Below, one piece after another: positions 33,425 through 40,667 of a stretch of DNA of 64,000 nt (within the stretch, counting starts at the first letter, position 1; the number at the start of each line of letters is the position of its first letter). The notes beneath the pieces are model-generated. The model was not told the DNA's origin. It saw nothing but the letters and a program-made list of their open reading frames with translations, and made no database searches. The translations under genes and the position numbers were made by a program. Origin of the DNA: Streptomyces malaysiensis subsp. samsunensis (lineage in GTDB: Bacteria > Actinomycetota > Actinomycetes > Streptomycetales > Streptomycetaceae). The DNA lies in contig NZ_JANIIC010000036.1 of NCBI RefSeq assembly GCF_024519315.1, positions 1 to 64,000 on the forward strand, written 5' to 3'.

Positions 33425-34035
33425 TGTCGGGACGTTTCGAACCGCTGCCCGACGGCGGCGCCGCCATCACGCTGGACGAGGTCGAGATCTCCATCCTGCG
33501 CAGCCTGGCCATGCAGCTCGCCGAGCTGATCGGCCCGGGTGACCAGCCCGCCGGGGGCGGCGACCCGCTGGACGCGCTCTTCGCCGACGGCCCCAGCAAG
33601 CCGCCCGCCGATCCGGCGCTCGCCCGGCTGTTCCCGGACGCCTACAGCCCCCCGGACCAGGAGCTGGGGCCGCGGGAGGAGAAGGCGGCGCGCGAGGCGT
33701 CCGCGGAGTTCCGCCGCTTCACCGAGAACGACCTGCGGGCGCGCAAGCGCGAGGACGTCCTGACGGTGGTGCGCGACCTGGACGCGCTGACCCCCGGACC
33801 GTCCGCGGGCGGCCCGGCCGTGCTGGAGCTGGCGCCGGACAAGTCCCGGCAGTGGCTGGGCGCCCTCAACGACCTGCGGCTGGCCATCGGGACCCGGCTG
33901 GAGGTCAGCGACGAGGACGACGGCGGTGAGCTGCTGCGGCTGCCGGACTCCGATCCGCGCAAGCCGATGGTCATGGCGTACTTCTGGCTCGGGGGGCTCC
34001 AGGAGACCCTCGTCGAGACGCTGATGCCGGAATGA
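33424..34035 (+). CDS. DUF2017 protein
   Basis: A 203-residue soluble protein of the actinobacterial DUF2017 family, regularly found next to clpS. Visible parts are EVEISILRSLAMQLAELIGP at about residue 21, a variable acidic linker, then FTENDLRARKREDVLTVVRDL and a C-terminal helical part ending YFWLGGLQETLVETLMPE. Strict clpS coupling suggests a role with ClpS-dependent proteolysis, but this is inferred only from position. Followed by a terminator. Confidence 0.88.
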   Translation: MSGRFEPLPDGGAAITLDEVEISILRSLAMQLAELIGPGDQPAGGGDPLDALFADGPSKPPADPALARLFPDAYSPPDQELGPREEKAAREASAEFRRFTENDLRARKREDVLTVVRDLDALTPGPSAGGPAVLELAPDKSRQWLGALNDLRLAIGTRLEVSDEDDGGELLRLPDSDPRKPMVMAYFWLGGLQETLVETLMPE

Positions 34036-34098
34036 TCTCCTCCGGCAATTACTGAGTGTTCGTTTAGAGGATGCTCAACTCCGGATAACGATCGCATC

Positions 34099-34134
34099 AC
34101 CGCGCTCATGAACTTTATTGAGCGCGGTAACTTT
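34099..34134 (+). terminator. terminator of the clpS operon
   Basis: Arms ACCGCGCTC and GAGCGCGGT (perfect 9 bp) around a 12-nt AT-rich loop, followed by AACTTTTG. The AT-rich loop and tail make it one of the more canonical intrinsic terminators in this window. It also lies in the upstream region of the permease gene, where it could act as an attenuator. Confidence 0.7.
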
Positions 34135-34248
34135 TGTCCGCTTCTTCCTGTGGCGTGTGCCACACGTGGCCCGCTCGATCGGTGGGGCGGCCGTGGTAAA
34201 TCTTCACGATCGCCAGACCAGCCGCCACAGGGAGAAAGGCGCAGCAAA

Positions 34249-35664
34249 ATGACCTCAGCGGCTCCTGAAGAGGACTATGAGCGGGGCCTTGGCAGTCGCC
34301 AGGTCCAGATGATCGCTATCGGCGGCGCTATCGGCGTCGGCCTGTTCATGGGCGCCGGGGCGAATATCGCCAAGGCCGGCCCGAGCATCATCCTGATGTA
34401 CGCCCTCGCGGGTGTGGTCGTCTTCTTCATCATGAGAGCGCTCGGTGAGCTGCTCCTCTACCGGCGGTCCTCGGGCTCCTTCGCGGAGTACATCCGGGAG
34501 TTCCTGGGCCCGTTCTTCGGCTATGTGACCGGCTGGACCTACTGGCTGCTGTGGGTGGTGACCGGCATGGCCGAGCTCACGGCCGCCGCCATCTACATCA
34601 ACTTCTGGTTCCCCTCGATCCCGCAGTGGATCAGCGCCCTGGTCTTCCTGGTGGTGCTCTTCGGGGTCAACCTGATCTCGGTCAAGGTCTTCGGTGAGAT
34701 CGAGTTCTGGTTCTCGATGGTCAAGGTCACCGCGATCATCGGCATGATCGTGATCGGCCTCGGTGTGCTCACCCTCGGTTTCTCCGACGCCGGTGACACC
34801 GCCGCCGCCTCGAACCTCTGGTCCCACGGAGGGTTCTTCCCCAACGGCATCGGCGACAGCCTGATGACCCTCCAGGGTGTGATGTTCGCCTACCTCGCCG
34901 TCGAACTGGTCGGCGTCACCGCGAGCGAGTCCGAGGACCCCGAGAGGACCCTGCCCAAGGCGATCAACACCCTGCCGTGGCGCATCATCATCTTCTACGT
35001 CGGCTCCCTGACGGTGCTGCTGGCGGTCGTCAAGTGGACCGAGTTCTCGGCCGGCGAGAGCCCCTTCGTGCACGGCTTCTCCAAGATCGGCATCCCCCTC
35101 GCCGCCGGTATCGTCAACTTCGTCGTCCTGACCGCGGCCCTGTCCGCCTGCAACTCCGGTATGTACTCCACCGGCCGGATGCTGCGCGACCTGGCGACCA
35201 GCGGTGAGGGGCCGGGGATCTTCGCCCGGCTCAACGCCCGCAAGTCCCCGGCCCTCGGTATCGCCTTCTCCGTCCTCTTCATGGGTATCGGCGTGCTCCT
35301 CAACTACGTCGTCCCCGAGAAGGCGTTCACCTACGTCACCTCGGTGTCCACGGCCTGCGGTATCTTCACCTGGCTGATGATCCTGTTCGCCCACATCCGG
35401 TACCGCCGCGCGTTCCGCGCCGGCCGGCTGCCCGCCTCGAGTTTCCCGGCCCCGGGCGGCTCGTTCTTCAGCTGGGTGGCGGTGGTCTTCCTGCTGTTCG
35501 TGACCTGCTTGGTCGCCTACGACAAGGACGCCCGGGTCTCCCTGTACATCGGTGCCGGTTGGGCCGTCTGCCTGGTGATCGGCTGGTACGTCCTCAAGGC
35601 CCGCGGCGGTGCGCAGCCGCTCGGCCAGTCGGACGCGGTGGAGCCGGAGTACGCGCGCAAGTAG
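34249..35664 (+). CDS. APC-family amino acid permease
   Basis: A 471-residue secondary transporter with 12 hydrophobic segments. The consensus of the AAT subfamily is visible: MIAIGGAIGVGLFMGAG in TM1, a conserved ALGELLLYRRSSGSFAEYIRE loop after TM2, and the amphipathic GVTASESEDPERTLPKAINT motif. It belongs with the GabP/AnsP/CycA/ProY group; the amino acid carried cannot be decided. AGGGAGAAAGG precedes the ATG. It follows the clpS terminator and ends in its own strong terminator. Confidence 0.9.
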   Translation: MTSAAPEEDYERGLGSRQVQMIAIGGAIGVGLFMGAGANIAKAGPSIILMYALAGVVVFFIMRALGELLLYRRSSGSFAEYIREFLGPFFGYVTGWTYWLLWVVTGMAELTAAAIYINFWFPSIPQWISALVFLVVLFGVNLISVKVFGEIEFWFSMVKVTAIIGMIVIGLGVLTLGFSDAGDTAAASNLWSHGGFFPNGIGDSLMTLQGVMFAYLAVELVGVTASESEDPERTLPKAINTLPWRIIIFYVGSLTVLLAVVKWTEFSAGESPFVHGFSKIGIPLAAGIVNFVVLTAALSACNSGMYSTGRMLRDLATSGEGPGIFARLNARKSPALGIAFSVLFMGIGVLLNYVVPEKAFTYVTSVSTACGIFTWLMILFAHIRYRRAFRAGRLPASSFPAPGGSFFSWVAVVFLLFVTCLVAYDKDARVSLYIGAGWAVCLVIGWYVLKARGGAQPLGQSDAVEPEYARK

Positions 35665-35708
35665 TCCGCGGCGCATCAGTATCGCCTTTTGGGCGCAGCA
35701 TCTCAGCA

Positions 35709-35740
35709 GGCGGGCTCCGGACCACTGTCCGGAGCCCGCC
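35709..35740 (+). terminator. strong terminator after the amino acid permease
   Basis: A perfect 14-bp hairpin, GGCGGGCTCCGGAC, CACT loop, GTCCGGAGCCCGCC, followed by TCCTATTCTTCT. The tail contains TATTCT, the likely -10 element of the next gene, so terminator and promoter abut. Confidence 0.9.
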
Positions 35741-35755
35741 TCCTATTCTTCTGTC

Positions 35756-36181
35756 ATGCTGACCATCACCCAGGCGCTCCACGACAAGATCGTCGCGCAC
35801 GCCCGCGCCGACCACCCCGACGAGGCATGCGGTGTGATCGCGGGCCCCGCCGGAAGCGGCCGCCCGTCGCGGTTCATCCCGATGCTGAACGCGGCCCGTT
35901 CCCCCACCTTCTACGAGTTCGACTCGGGTGACCTGCTCAAGCTCTACCGTGAGATGGACGACCGGGACGAGGAACCGGTGGTCATCTACCACTCGCACAC
36001 CGCCACCGAGGCGTACCCCTCCCGCACCGACATCTCCTACGCCAATGAGCCCGGCGCCCACTACGTCCTGATCTCCACGGCGGAGTGCGGCAATGACGAG
36101 GGCCCCTTCCAGTTCCGGTCCTTCCGGATCGTGGACGGTGAGGTCACCGAGGAAGAGGTAGAGATCGTCCCGGGCGGCTGA
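35756..36181 (+). CDS. mec: Mec-type JAMM metalloprotease (M67)
   Basis: A 141-residue JAMM/MPN+ zinc protease. The motif HxHx7Sx2D is complete in YHSHTATEAYPSRTD (about residues 80-94), with Glu in DEACGVIAG. In Mycobacterium tuberculosis Mec(+) releases cysteine from the CysO-cysteine adduct. The gene starts a cluster with a leader peptide, cysO and cysM. TATTCT (35744-35749) exactly 6 nt before the ATG and the lack of a Shine-Dalgarno indicate a leaderless mRNA. It might additionally trim the unusual CysO tail (see findings). Confidence 0.92.
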   Translation: MLTITQALHDKIVAHARADHPDEACGVIAGPAGSGRPSRFIPMLNAARSPTFYEFDSGDLLKLYREMDDRDEEPVVIYHSHTATEAYPSRTDISYANEPGAHYVLISTAECGNDEGPFQFRSFRIVDGEVTEEEVEIVPGG

Positions 36182-36272
36182 ACCAGTGCCTGGTCTCGTA
36201 TCGCGGTCGCTACCTGTCCGTATCCCGGGATTGCCTACCGGAGCCCGGTTCGGGAATCGATACGATGAGTCC

Positions 36273-36389
36273 ATGGTTTTCGATGACGTGAGCGAGAAGA
36301 CGCCGGGCATGCTGCTCGTGGCGCGGCTCCACGTCGACCTGTGCCGGCTCGCCAGCGCGATGTGTCCGCGCCGCGCCGTGGGCGCCTGA
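36273..36389 (+). CDS. Cys-containing leader peptide upstream of cysO-cysM
   Basis: A 38-codon ORF (or 26 codons from ATG 36309) ending LHVDLCRLASAMCPRR. The pattern HVDL-R-SA-C-R is typical of actinobacterial putative leader peptides found upstream of sulfur and cysteine genes, which sense cysteine by ribosome stalling at Cys codons. Here two Cys codons lie 6 codons apart. TACGAT (36261-36266) is 6 nt before ATG 36273, arguing for a leaderless start there. The 92-bp gap to cysO would contain the responsive structure. The family role is known from related bacteria; the mechanism here is inferred. Confidence 0.75.
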   Translation: MVFDDVSEKTPGMLLVARLHVDLCRLASAMCPRRAVGA

Positions 36390-36481
36390 GCGCGCGCCCC
36401 AGACGCCCGACGCCCTTCGACGACGTCCTCCCGGCCGCTTCGGTCCGGGAGCCCATCCCGCCCTCCGACAGGAGCTCAGAC

Positions 36482-36814
36482 ATGGCCATCGAGGTCCGCA
36501 TCCCGACCATCCTCCGCACCTACACCGACGGCCAGAAGGCGGTCGAGGGCAGCGGGACCACGCTCGCCGAACTCTTCGCCGACCTCGAGTCCCGGCACTC
36601 CGGGATCCAGGACCGCCTGGTCGACGGCGGTGAGCTGCGCCGTTTCGTCAACGTCTACCTGAACGACGAGGACGTCCGCTTCCTCGACGGCATCTCCACC
36701 AAGCTCTCGGACGGCGACAATGTGACGATTCTCCCCGCCGTCGCAGGTGGGGCTCTCGGGGCGGAGCCCCGTCCTGCTGGGGTGGTGGCCGGGCGACGGG
36801 CGGGCAGGCTCTGA
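36482..36814 (+). CDS. cysO: CysO sulfur-carrier protein with an added C-terminal tail
   Basis: A 110-residue ThiS/MoaD-fold protein, beginning MAIEVRIPTILRTYTDGQKA. It carries sulfide as a C-terminal Gly-Gly thiocarboxylate for CysM. The usual protein ends at the Gly-Gly of LPAVAGG (about residue 91). Here 19 further residues follow (ALGAEPRPAGVVAGRRAGRL), encoded by a GC palindrome. Thiocarboxylation needs a free Gly-Gly terminus, so the tail would have to be removed, as JAMM proteases do for some carrier proteins such as QbsE. Stop overlaps the cysM ATG (TGATG). Confidence 0.88.
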   Translation: MAIEVRIPTILRTYTDGQKAVEGSGTTLAELFADLESRHSGIQDRLVDGGELRRFVNVYLNDEDVRFLDGISTKLSDGDNVTILPAVAGGALGAEPRPAGVVAGRRAGRL

Positions 36815-37764
36815 TGCTGTACGACAGCCCTCTGGCCGCGGTCGGCAATACGCCGCTCGTCCGGCTGCCGCGGCTCTCGCCCTCCTCCGAGGTACGGGTC
36901 TGGGCCAAGCTGGAGGACCGCAACCCGACCGGTTCGATCAAGGACCGCCCCGCGCTCCATATGATCGAACAGGCCGAGAAGGACGGCCGGTTGACCGTCG
37001 GCTGCACCATCCTCGAGCCCACCTCCGGCAACACCGGTATCTCGCTCGCGATGGCGGCCAAGCTCAAGGGCTACCGCATCGTCTGCGTGATGCCGGAGAA
37101 CACCAGCGAGGAGCGGCGTCAGCTGCTCGCCATGTGGGGCGCGGAGATCATCTCCTCGCCCGCCGCCGGCGGCTCCAACACCGCCGTCCGGGTGGCCAAG
37201 GAGCTGGCGGGGCAGCACCCGGACTGGGTGATGCTGTACCAGTACGGAAACCCGGACAACGCCGGCGCCCACTACGCCACCACCGGCCCGGAGATCCTGG
37301 CCGACCTGCCCTCCATCACCCACTTCGTCGCCGGTCTGGGCACCACCGGCACCCTGATGGGCGTCGGCCGCTATCTGCGCGAGAACAAGCCGGACGTCCA
37401 GATCGTCGCCGCCGAGCCGCGCTACGACGACGTCGTCTACGGACTCCGTAACCTCGACGAGGGCTTCGTCCCCGAGCTGTATGACGAGTCCGTCCTGACC
37501 ACCCGCTTCTCCGTCGGCTCCGAGGACGCGGTGGCCCGCACCCGGGAACTCCTCGCCCAGGAGGGCATCTTCGCGGGCGTCTCCACCGGGGCCGCGCTGC
37601 ACGCCGCCCTCGGTGTCGCCCGTAAGGCGGTCAAGGCCGGGCAGAGCGCCGATGTGGTCTTCATCGTCGCCGACGGTGGCTGGAAGTACCTCTCCACCGG
37701 TGTCTACACGGCGGCCACCACCGAGGAGGCGATCGAGACGCTGCACGGCCAGCTCTGGGCGTAG
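36814..37764 (+). CDS. cysM: CysO-dependent cysteine synthase CysM
   Basis: A 316-residue PLP enzyme that joins O-phosphoserine with the CysO thiocarboxylate. Motifs are NPTGSIKDRPALHMIEQA with the PLP Lys (about residue 44), TSGNTGISLAMAAK for substrate binding, FVAGLGTTGTLMGVGRYLRE for the PLP phosphate, and the C-terminal WKYLSTGVYTAA segment that is typical of mycobacterial CysM and absent from ordinary O-acetylserine sulfhydrylases. Translation is coupled to cysO. This gives cells a cysteine route that is resistant to oxidative stress. Confidence 0.96.
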   Translation: MLYDSPLAAVGNTPLVRLPRLSPSSEVRVWAKLEDRNPTGSIKDRPALHMIEQAEKDGRLTVGCTILEPTSGNTGISLAMAAKLKGYRIVCVMPENTSEERRQLLAMWGAEIISSPAAGGSNTAVRVAKELAGQHPDWVMLYQYGNPDNAGAHYATTGPEILADLPSITHFVAGLGTTGTLMGVGRYLRENKPDVQIVAAEPRYDDVVYGLRNLDEGFVPELYDESVLTTRFSVGSEDAVARTRELLAQEGIFAGVSTGAALHAALGVARKAVKAGQSADVVFIVADGGWKYLSTGVYTAATTEEAIETLHGQLWA

Positions 37765-37953
37765 CCCGGGCCGATCGGCCGGCGGGGGGCATGGCCGGGC
37801 GCCACCCGGCTCCGTCCTGGTGATTCCGCCCACAACGCGGGCCTGTGGAGGAGCTGCCTGGGCTTTTGCGCCTTACGCTCGTGGGCACCGCATGACCCCC
37901 CGCACCTGCCCATGGCCCTCGGCATGGGGACCCCTCAAGGAGGTTCCTGCTTC

Positions 37954-38706
37954 ATGAAGCTCACCGTCGTCGGATGCTCAGGGTCGTTCCCGTCCGCGGA
38001 ATCGGCCTGCTCGAGCTACCTCGTAGAGGCCGACGGCTTCCGGCTGCTCCTCGACATGGGCAATGGCGCCCTTGGCGAGTTGCAGCGCCACTGCGGTCTC
38101 TACGACCTCGACGCCGTGCTGCTCTCCCATCTCCACCCCGATCACTTCATCGACATGTGCGGATACTTCGTCGCGCGCTACTACCGGCACGACGGGGGCC
38201 GCGCCGAAGCGATCCCCGTCTACGGCCCCGAGGACACCGAGCGGCGGCTGGTCCAGGCGTACGACGACGTGCCCGACGAGAAGTCGATGCGCGAGGTCTT
38301 CGACTTCCGCACCCTGACGCCCGGCGGCTTCGAGATCGGCCCCTTCACCATCCACGCCGAGCGGGTCTGCCACCCGGTGGAGGCGTTCGGGTTCCGGATC
38401 GAGTGCGGCGGCCGCACGCTGGTCTACTCGGGCGACACGGGCCCCTGTGAGGCCCTGGTGGACCTGGCCCGGGGCGGTGACCTCTTCCTGTGCGAGGCGG
38501 CCTTCACGCACGGCAAGGAGGACATCCCGGAGCTGCACCTCAACGGCCGCCAGGCGGGTGAGCACGCGCTGCGCGCAGGGGTGGGGACCCTGGTGCTCAC
38601 CCATATCCCGCCGTGGACGGACCCCGAGATCAACCAGCGCGACGCACAGGCGGTTTTCGGCGGCCCGGTGGAGCTGGCCGCCCCGGGGATCACGTACGAG
38701 ATCTGA
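37954..38706 (+). CDS. MBL-fold metallo-hydrolase (Rv1339-like)
   Basis: A 250-residue metallo-beta-lactamase-fold enzyme. The metal motif HLHPDH (about residues 61-66) and the His in ERVCHPVEAFGFRI and the Asp in LVYSGDTGPCEAL are present. In mycobacteria the homologue Rv1339, also downstream of cysM, is a cyclic-AMP phosphodiesterase; ortholog status here is inferred from position and sequence. AAGGAGG precedes ATG 37954. It normally sits directly before rph, but here the glycocin cluster and PTS genes intervene. Confidence 0.88.
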   Translation: MKLTVVGCSGSFPSAESACSSYLVEADGFRLLLDMGNGALGELQRHCGLYDLDAVLLSHLHPDHFIDMCGYFVARYYRHDGGRAEAIPVYGPEDTERRLVQAYDDVPDEKSMREVFDFRTLTPGGFEIGPFTIHAERVCHPVEAFGFRIECGGRTLVYSGDTGPCEALVDLARGGDLFLCEAAFTHGKEDIPELHLNGRQAGEHALRAGVGTLVLTHIPPWTDPEINQRDAQAVFGGPVELAAPGITYEI

Positions 38707-38728
38707 GCCCAGCCCCAGCCCTCCCGGA

Positions 38729-38752
38729 ACGGACCGTCCTGGAACGGTCCGT
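38729..38752. terminator. bidirectional terminator between MBL hydrolase and glycocin cluster
   Basis: Perfect 9-bp arms ACGGACCGT and ACGGTCCGT around CCTGGA, extended by CTCCC and GGGAG further out. It separates two convergent transcripts. Confidence 0.75.
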
Positions 38753-38784
38753 CATGGGAGCCGGCGGGCGGGCACCATGCCGGG

Positions 38785-40089
38785 TCAGGCGGCCCCGTCC
38801 GGCAGCTGTGCCAGTACCCGGGCGAGCATCCCGAAGTCCTCGGTCACATTGTGACCGGCGCCTCGCTCGACCGACTTCTGGTACGCGGGCAGGACCGTCT
38901 CGTAGCGGCCGCTGGCGAGGGCCAGCGTCGACTGTAGTTCGAACAGACGGGCCATGAGATGGCGATTGGCCGGTTCCTCGGCGCCCTGTACCGACCCGAT
39001 CTCGTCGACGAGGGCCGAGAGCCGGCCGAGGAGCCGGCTCGACTCCAGCAGCGTGCGATAGTACGTGGCCTCCACGGTCCGTCCCGCCTCGCCGAGCAGG
39101 GCCGCGTACGTCCGCAGTGCGTCGGACTCGCCGAGCCCGAGGGCCAACTCGCACAGCAGACTCCAGGAGTCGACGATCCGCTCGGAGCGGTAGCCGGGCG
39201 GACCGGCGGGCAGGGTCTCGCCCGCATGCGCGGCCAGCAGCACGAACGCCGCGCGCAGCTCCTCCTCGGACGCCGACCGGTGGTCGAGCCCGTCTCGGAC
39301 CTCGTAATACACCCACTTCGGATTGTCCGGCTCCTCGGTCCGCGCCAGCCGGTCCAGCCTGACGTACCGCTCGCGCTTGCCCCGCTGGTCGACCACTTCC
39401 GGCAGATACCCGGAGTGGTCGAAGCGGACGTCGACCTGCACCCGGGCCGGGGCGCGGCCGTCGGGGTCGTACGGGTGCTCGTGGACCCGTCCCCGGAATC
39501 GGAACGGGCCGTCCGCCCGTAGCACCCGCTGGGTATTGGTGTACACCGGGCCGCCCACGTCGGCGATGACGGGGGAGACGACGAAATTGGAGTCGGGCAG
39601 TAGGTAGTCGAGCACCGATAGTGCACGGCGGAGCCGGCCCGCGTGCGACATCGCGAGGACCTCGTCGGCGTCCACATGGCACAGCCAGCCGTCGGTGACC
39701 TCGCCGAAGGCGAGATTGCGCTGCCGGGAGAAGTCGTCGGCCCAGGGCGCGGACAGGATCCGCGCGTCGCCTCGGGCGCGCAGCGCCTGCTCGGCGGTGC
39801 CGTCGACGGACCCGGAATCGACCAGTAGACAGTGGTCGACGTCGTCGGCGAGCGCGCTCAGACAGCCGGCGATGCGCTCCTCCTCGTTGTAGGTGAGCAC
39901 GACGGCGGTCACCGGGCGGGGACGGTACGAGGCGTAGCCGGCTGCCAGGTCCGCGGGGTCGGCGGAGGACAGCGGGGTGTCCGCGAGGTCCAGTGACACG
40001 GAGGTGACCAGGGCCAGGTCGGACGCCAGGCGGGAGGCGGGGATGCCTCCGGGCACGTGGACGAGATCGAGCAGGTGCGAGAACTTCAT
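38785..40089 (-). CDS. SunS-like family 2 glycosyltransferase of a glycocin cluster
   Basis: A 434-residue GT-A glycosyltransferase. VVLTYNEEERIAGCLSAL and LLVDSGSVDGTAEQ bind the nucleotide sugar, HVDADEVL is the DxD-like metal motif (about 139-146). Other regions match the layout of Bacillus SunS, which glycosylates sublancin Cys22: APWADDFSRQRNLAFG, SNFVVSPVIADVGGPVYTNT, RGRVHEHP, and EEPDNPKWVYYEVRDG, followed by a C-terminal TPR-like helical domain. The expected job is to place a hexose on the precursor peptide at 42273. ATGA overlap with the ATPase ORF shows coupling. The donor sugar is unknown. Confidence 0.88.
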   Translation of the reverse strand: MKFSHLLDLVHVPGGIPASRLASDLALVTSVSLDLADTPLSSADPADLAAGYASYRPRPVTAVVLTYNEEERIAGCLSALADDVDHCLLVDSGSVDGTAEQALRARGDARILSAPWADDFSRQRNLAFGEVTDGWLCHVDADEVLAMSHAGRLRRALSVLDYLLPDSNFVVSPVIADVGGPVYTNTQRVLRADGPFRFRGRVHEHPYDPDGRAPARVQVDVRFDHSGYLPEVVDQRGKRERYVRLDRLARTEEPDNPKWVYYEVRDGLDHRSASEEELRAAFVLLAAHAGETLPAGPPGYRSERIVDSWSLLCELALGLGESDALRTYAALLGEAGRTVEATYYRTLLESSRLLGRLSALVDEIGSVQGAEEPANRHLMARLFELQSTLALASGRYETVLPAYQKSVERGAGHNVTEDFGMLARVLAQLPDGAA

Positions 40090-40658
40090 CGCGGCAGAGG
40101 GCTTTCCTGGCAGAGGTCGGACGAGGGGGAGAGGGAGTGCTCCAGGACGAACGCGCAGTCCCCGACGTGCCCATGCGAGACCATGATCTTGGTCCCCTCG
40201 ACCGTCTGGAGCGCGTCCCAGATCCGGGTGAGGGTGTTCCGGTCGATGCCGCTGAACGTCTCGTCGAAGAGGTAGATCCGGGGGCCGTGCAGGACGGCGC
40301 GGGCGATCGCCAGACGCTGGATCTGGCCGCGCGAGAACCCCGCGCCGGTCTCCCGTACCGGCTCGTCCAGCCCTTCAGGAAGGCTGTCGACGACGTCCAG
40401 GAAACAGGCGACGCGGCAGGCATCCAGAACGTCGGCCGTGCTGTGCGGTACGCCCAGGGTCAGGTTCTCGCGCAGGGAGGCGGTGAGCAGGACCGGGGTC
40501 TCCGGGACGTACAGGACGTGCCGCGGCAACTCGGCCGATGGGATATGGCTGATCTCGGCGCCACCGAGGGTGATGCTGCCCTCGTATCCGGGGTGCGCGC
40601 CCGCGAGCAGGGTGAGGAGCGTGCTCTTGCCCGAGCCGTTCGCGCCGCGCAGGAGCAT
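40086..40658 (-). CDS. ABC ATPase part of a split C39-peptidase ABC transporter
   Basis: A 190-residue nucleotide-binding domain starting MLLRGANGSGKSTLL (Walker A, residues 5-13). The signature is GAGFSRGQIQRLAIARA, Walker B is YLFDETFSG and the switch His is in IMVSHGH. The Q-loop reads YVPETP, with Glu in place of the usual Gln. It lies in the same reading frame as the upstream membrane/peptidase ORF, separated only by an in-frame TAG and three codons (Gly-Ala-Ser). The AGGG within TAGGG sits 7 nt from ATG 40658, so re-initiation is possible. If readthrough or re-initiation fails the exporter lacks an ATPase. Confidence 0.85.
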   Translation of the reverse strand: MLLRGANGSGKSTLLTLLAGAHPGYEGSITLGGAEISHIPSAELPRHVLYVPETPVLLTASLRENLTLGVPHSTADVLDACRVACFLDVVDSLPEGLDEPVRETGAGFSRGQIQRLAIARAVLHGPRIYLFDETFSGIDRNTLTRIWDALQTVEGTKIMVSHGHVGDCAFVLEHSLSPSSDLCQESPLPR

Positions 40659-40667
40659 GCTTGCGCC

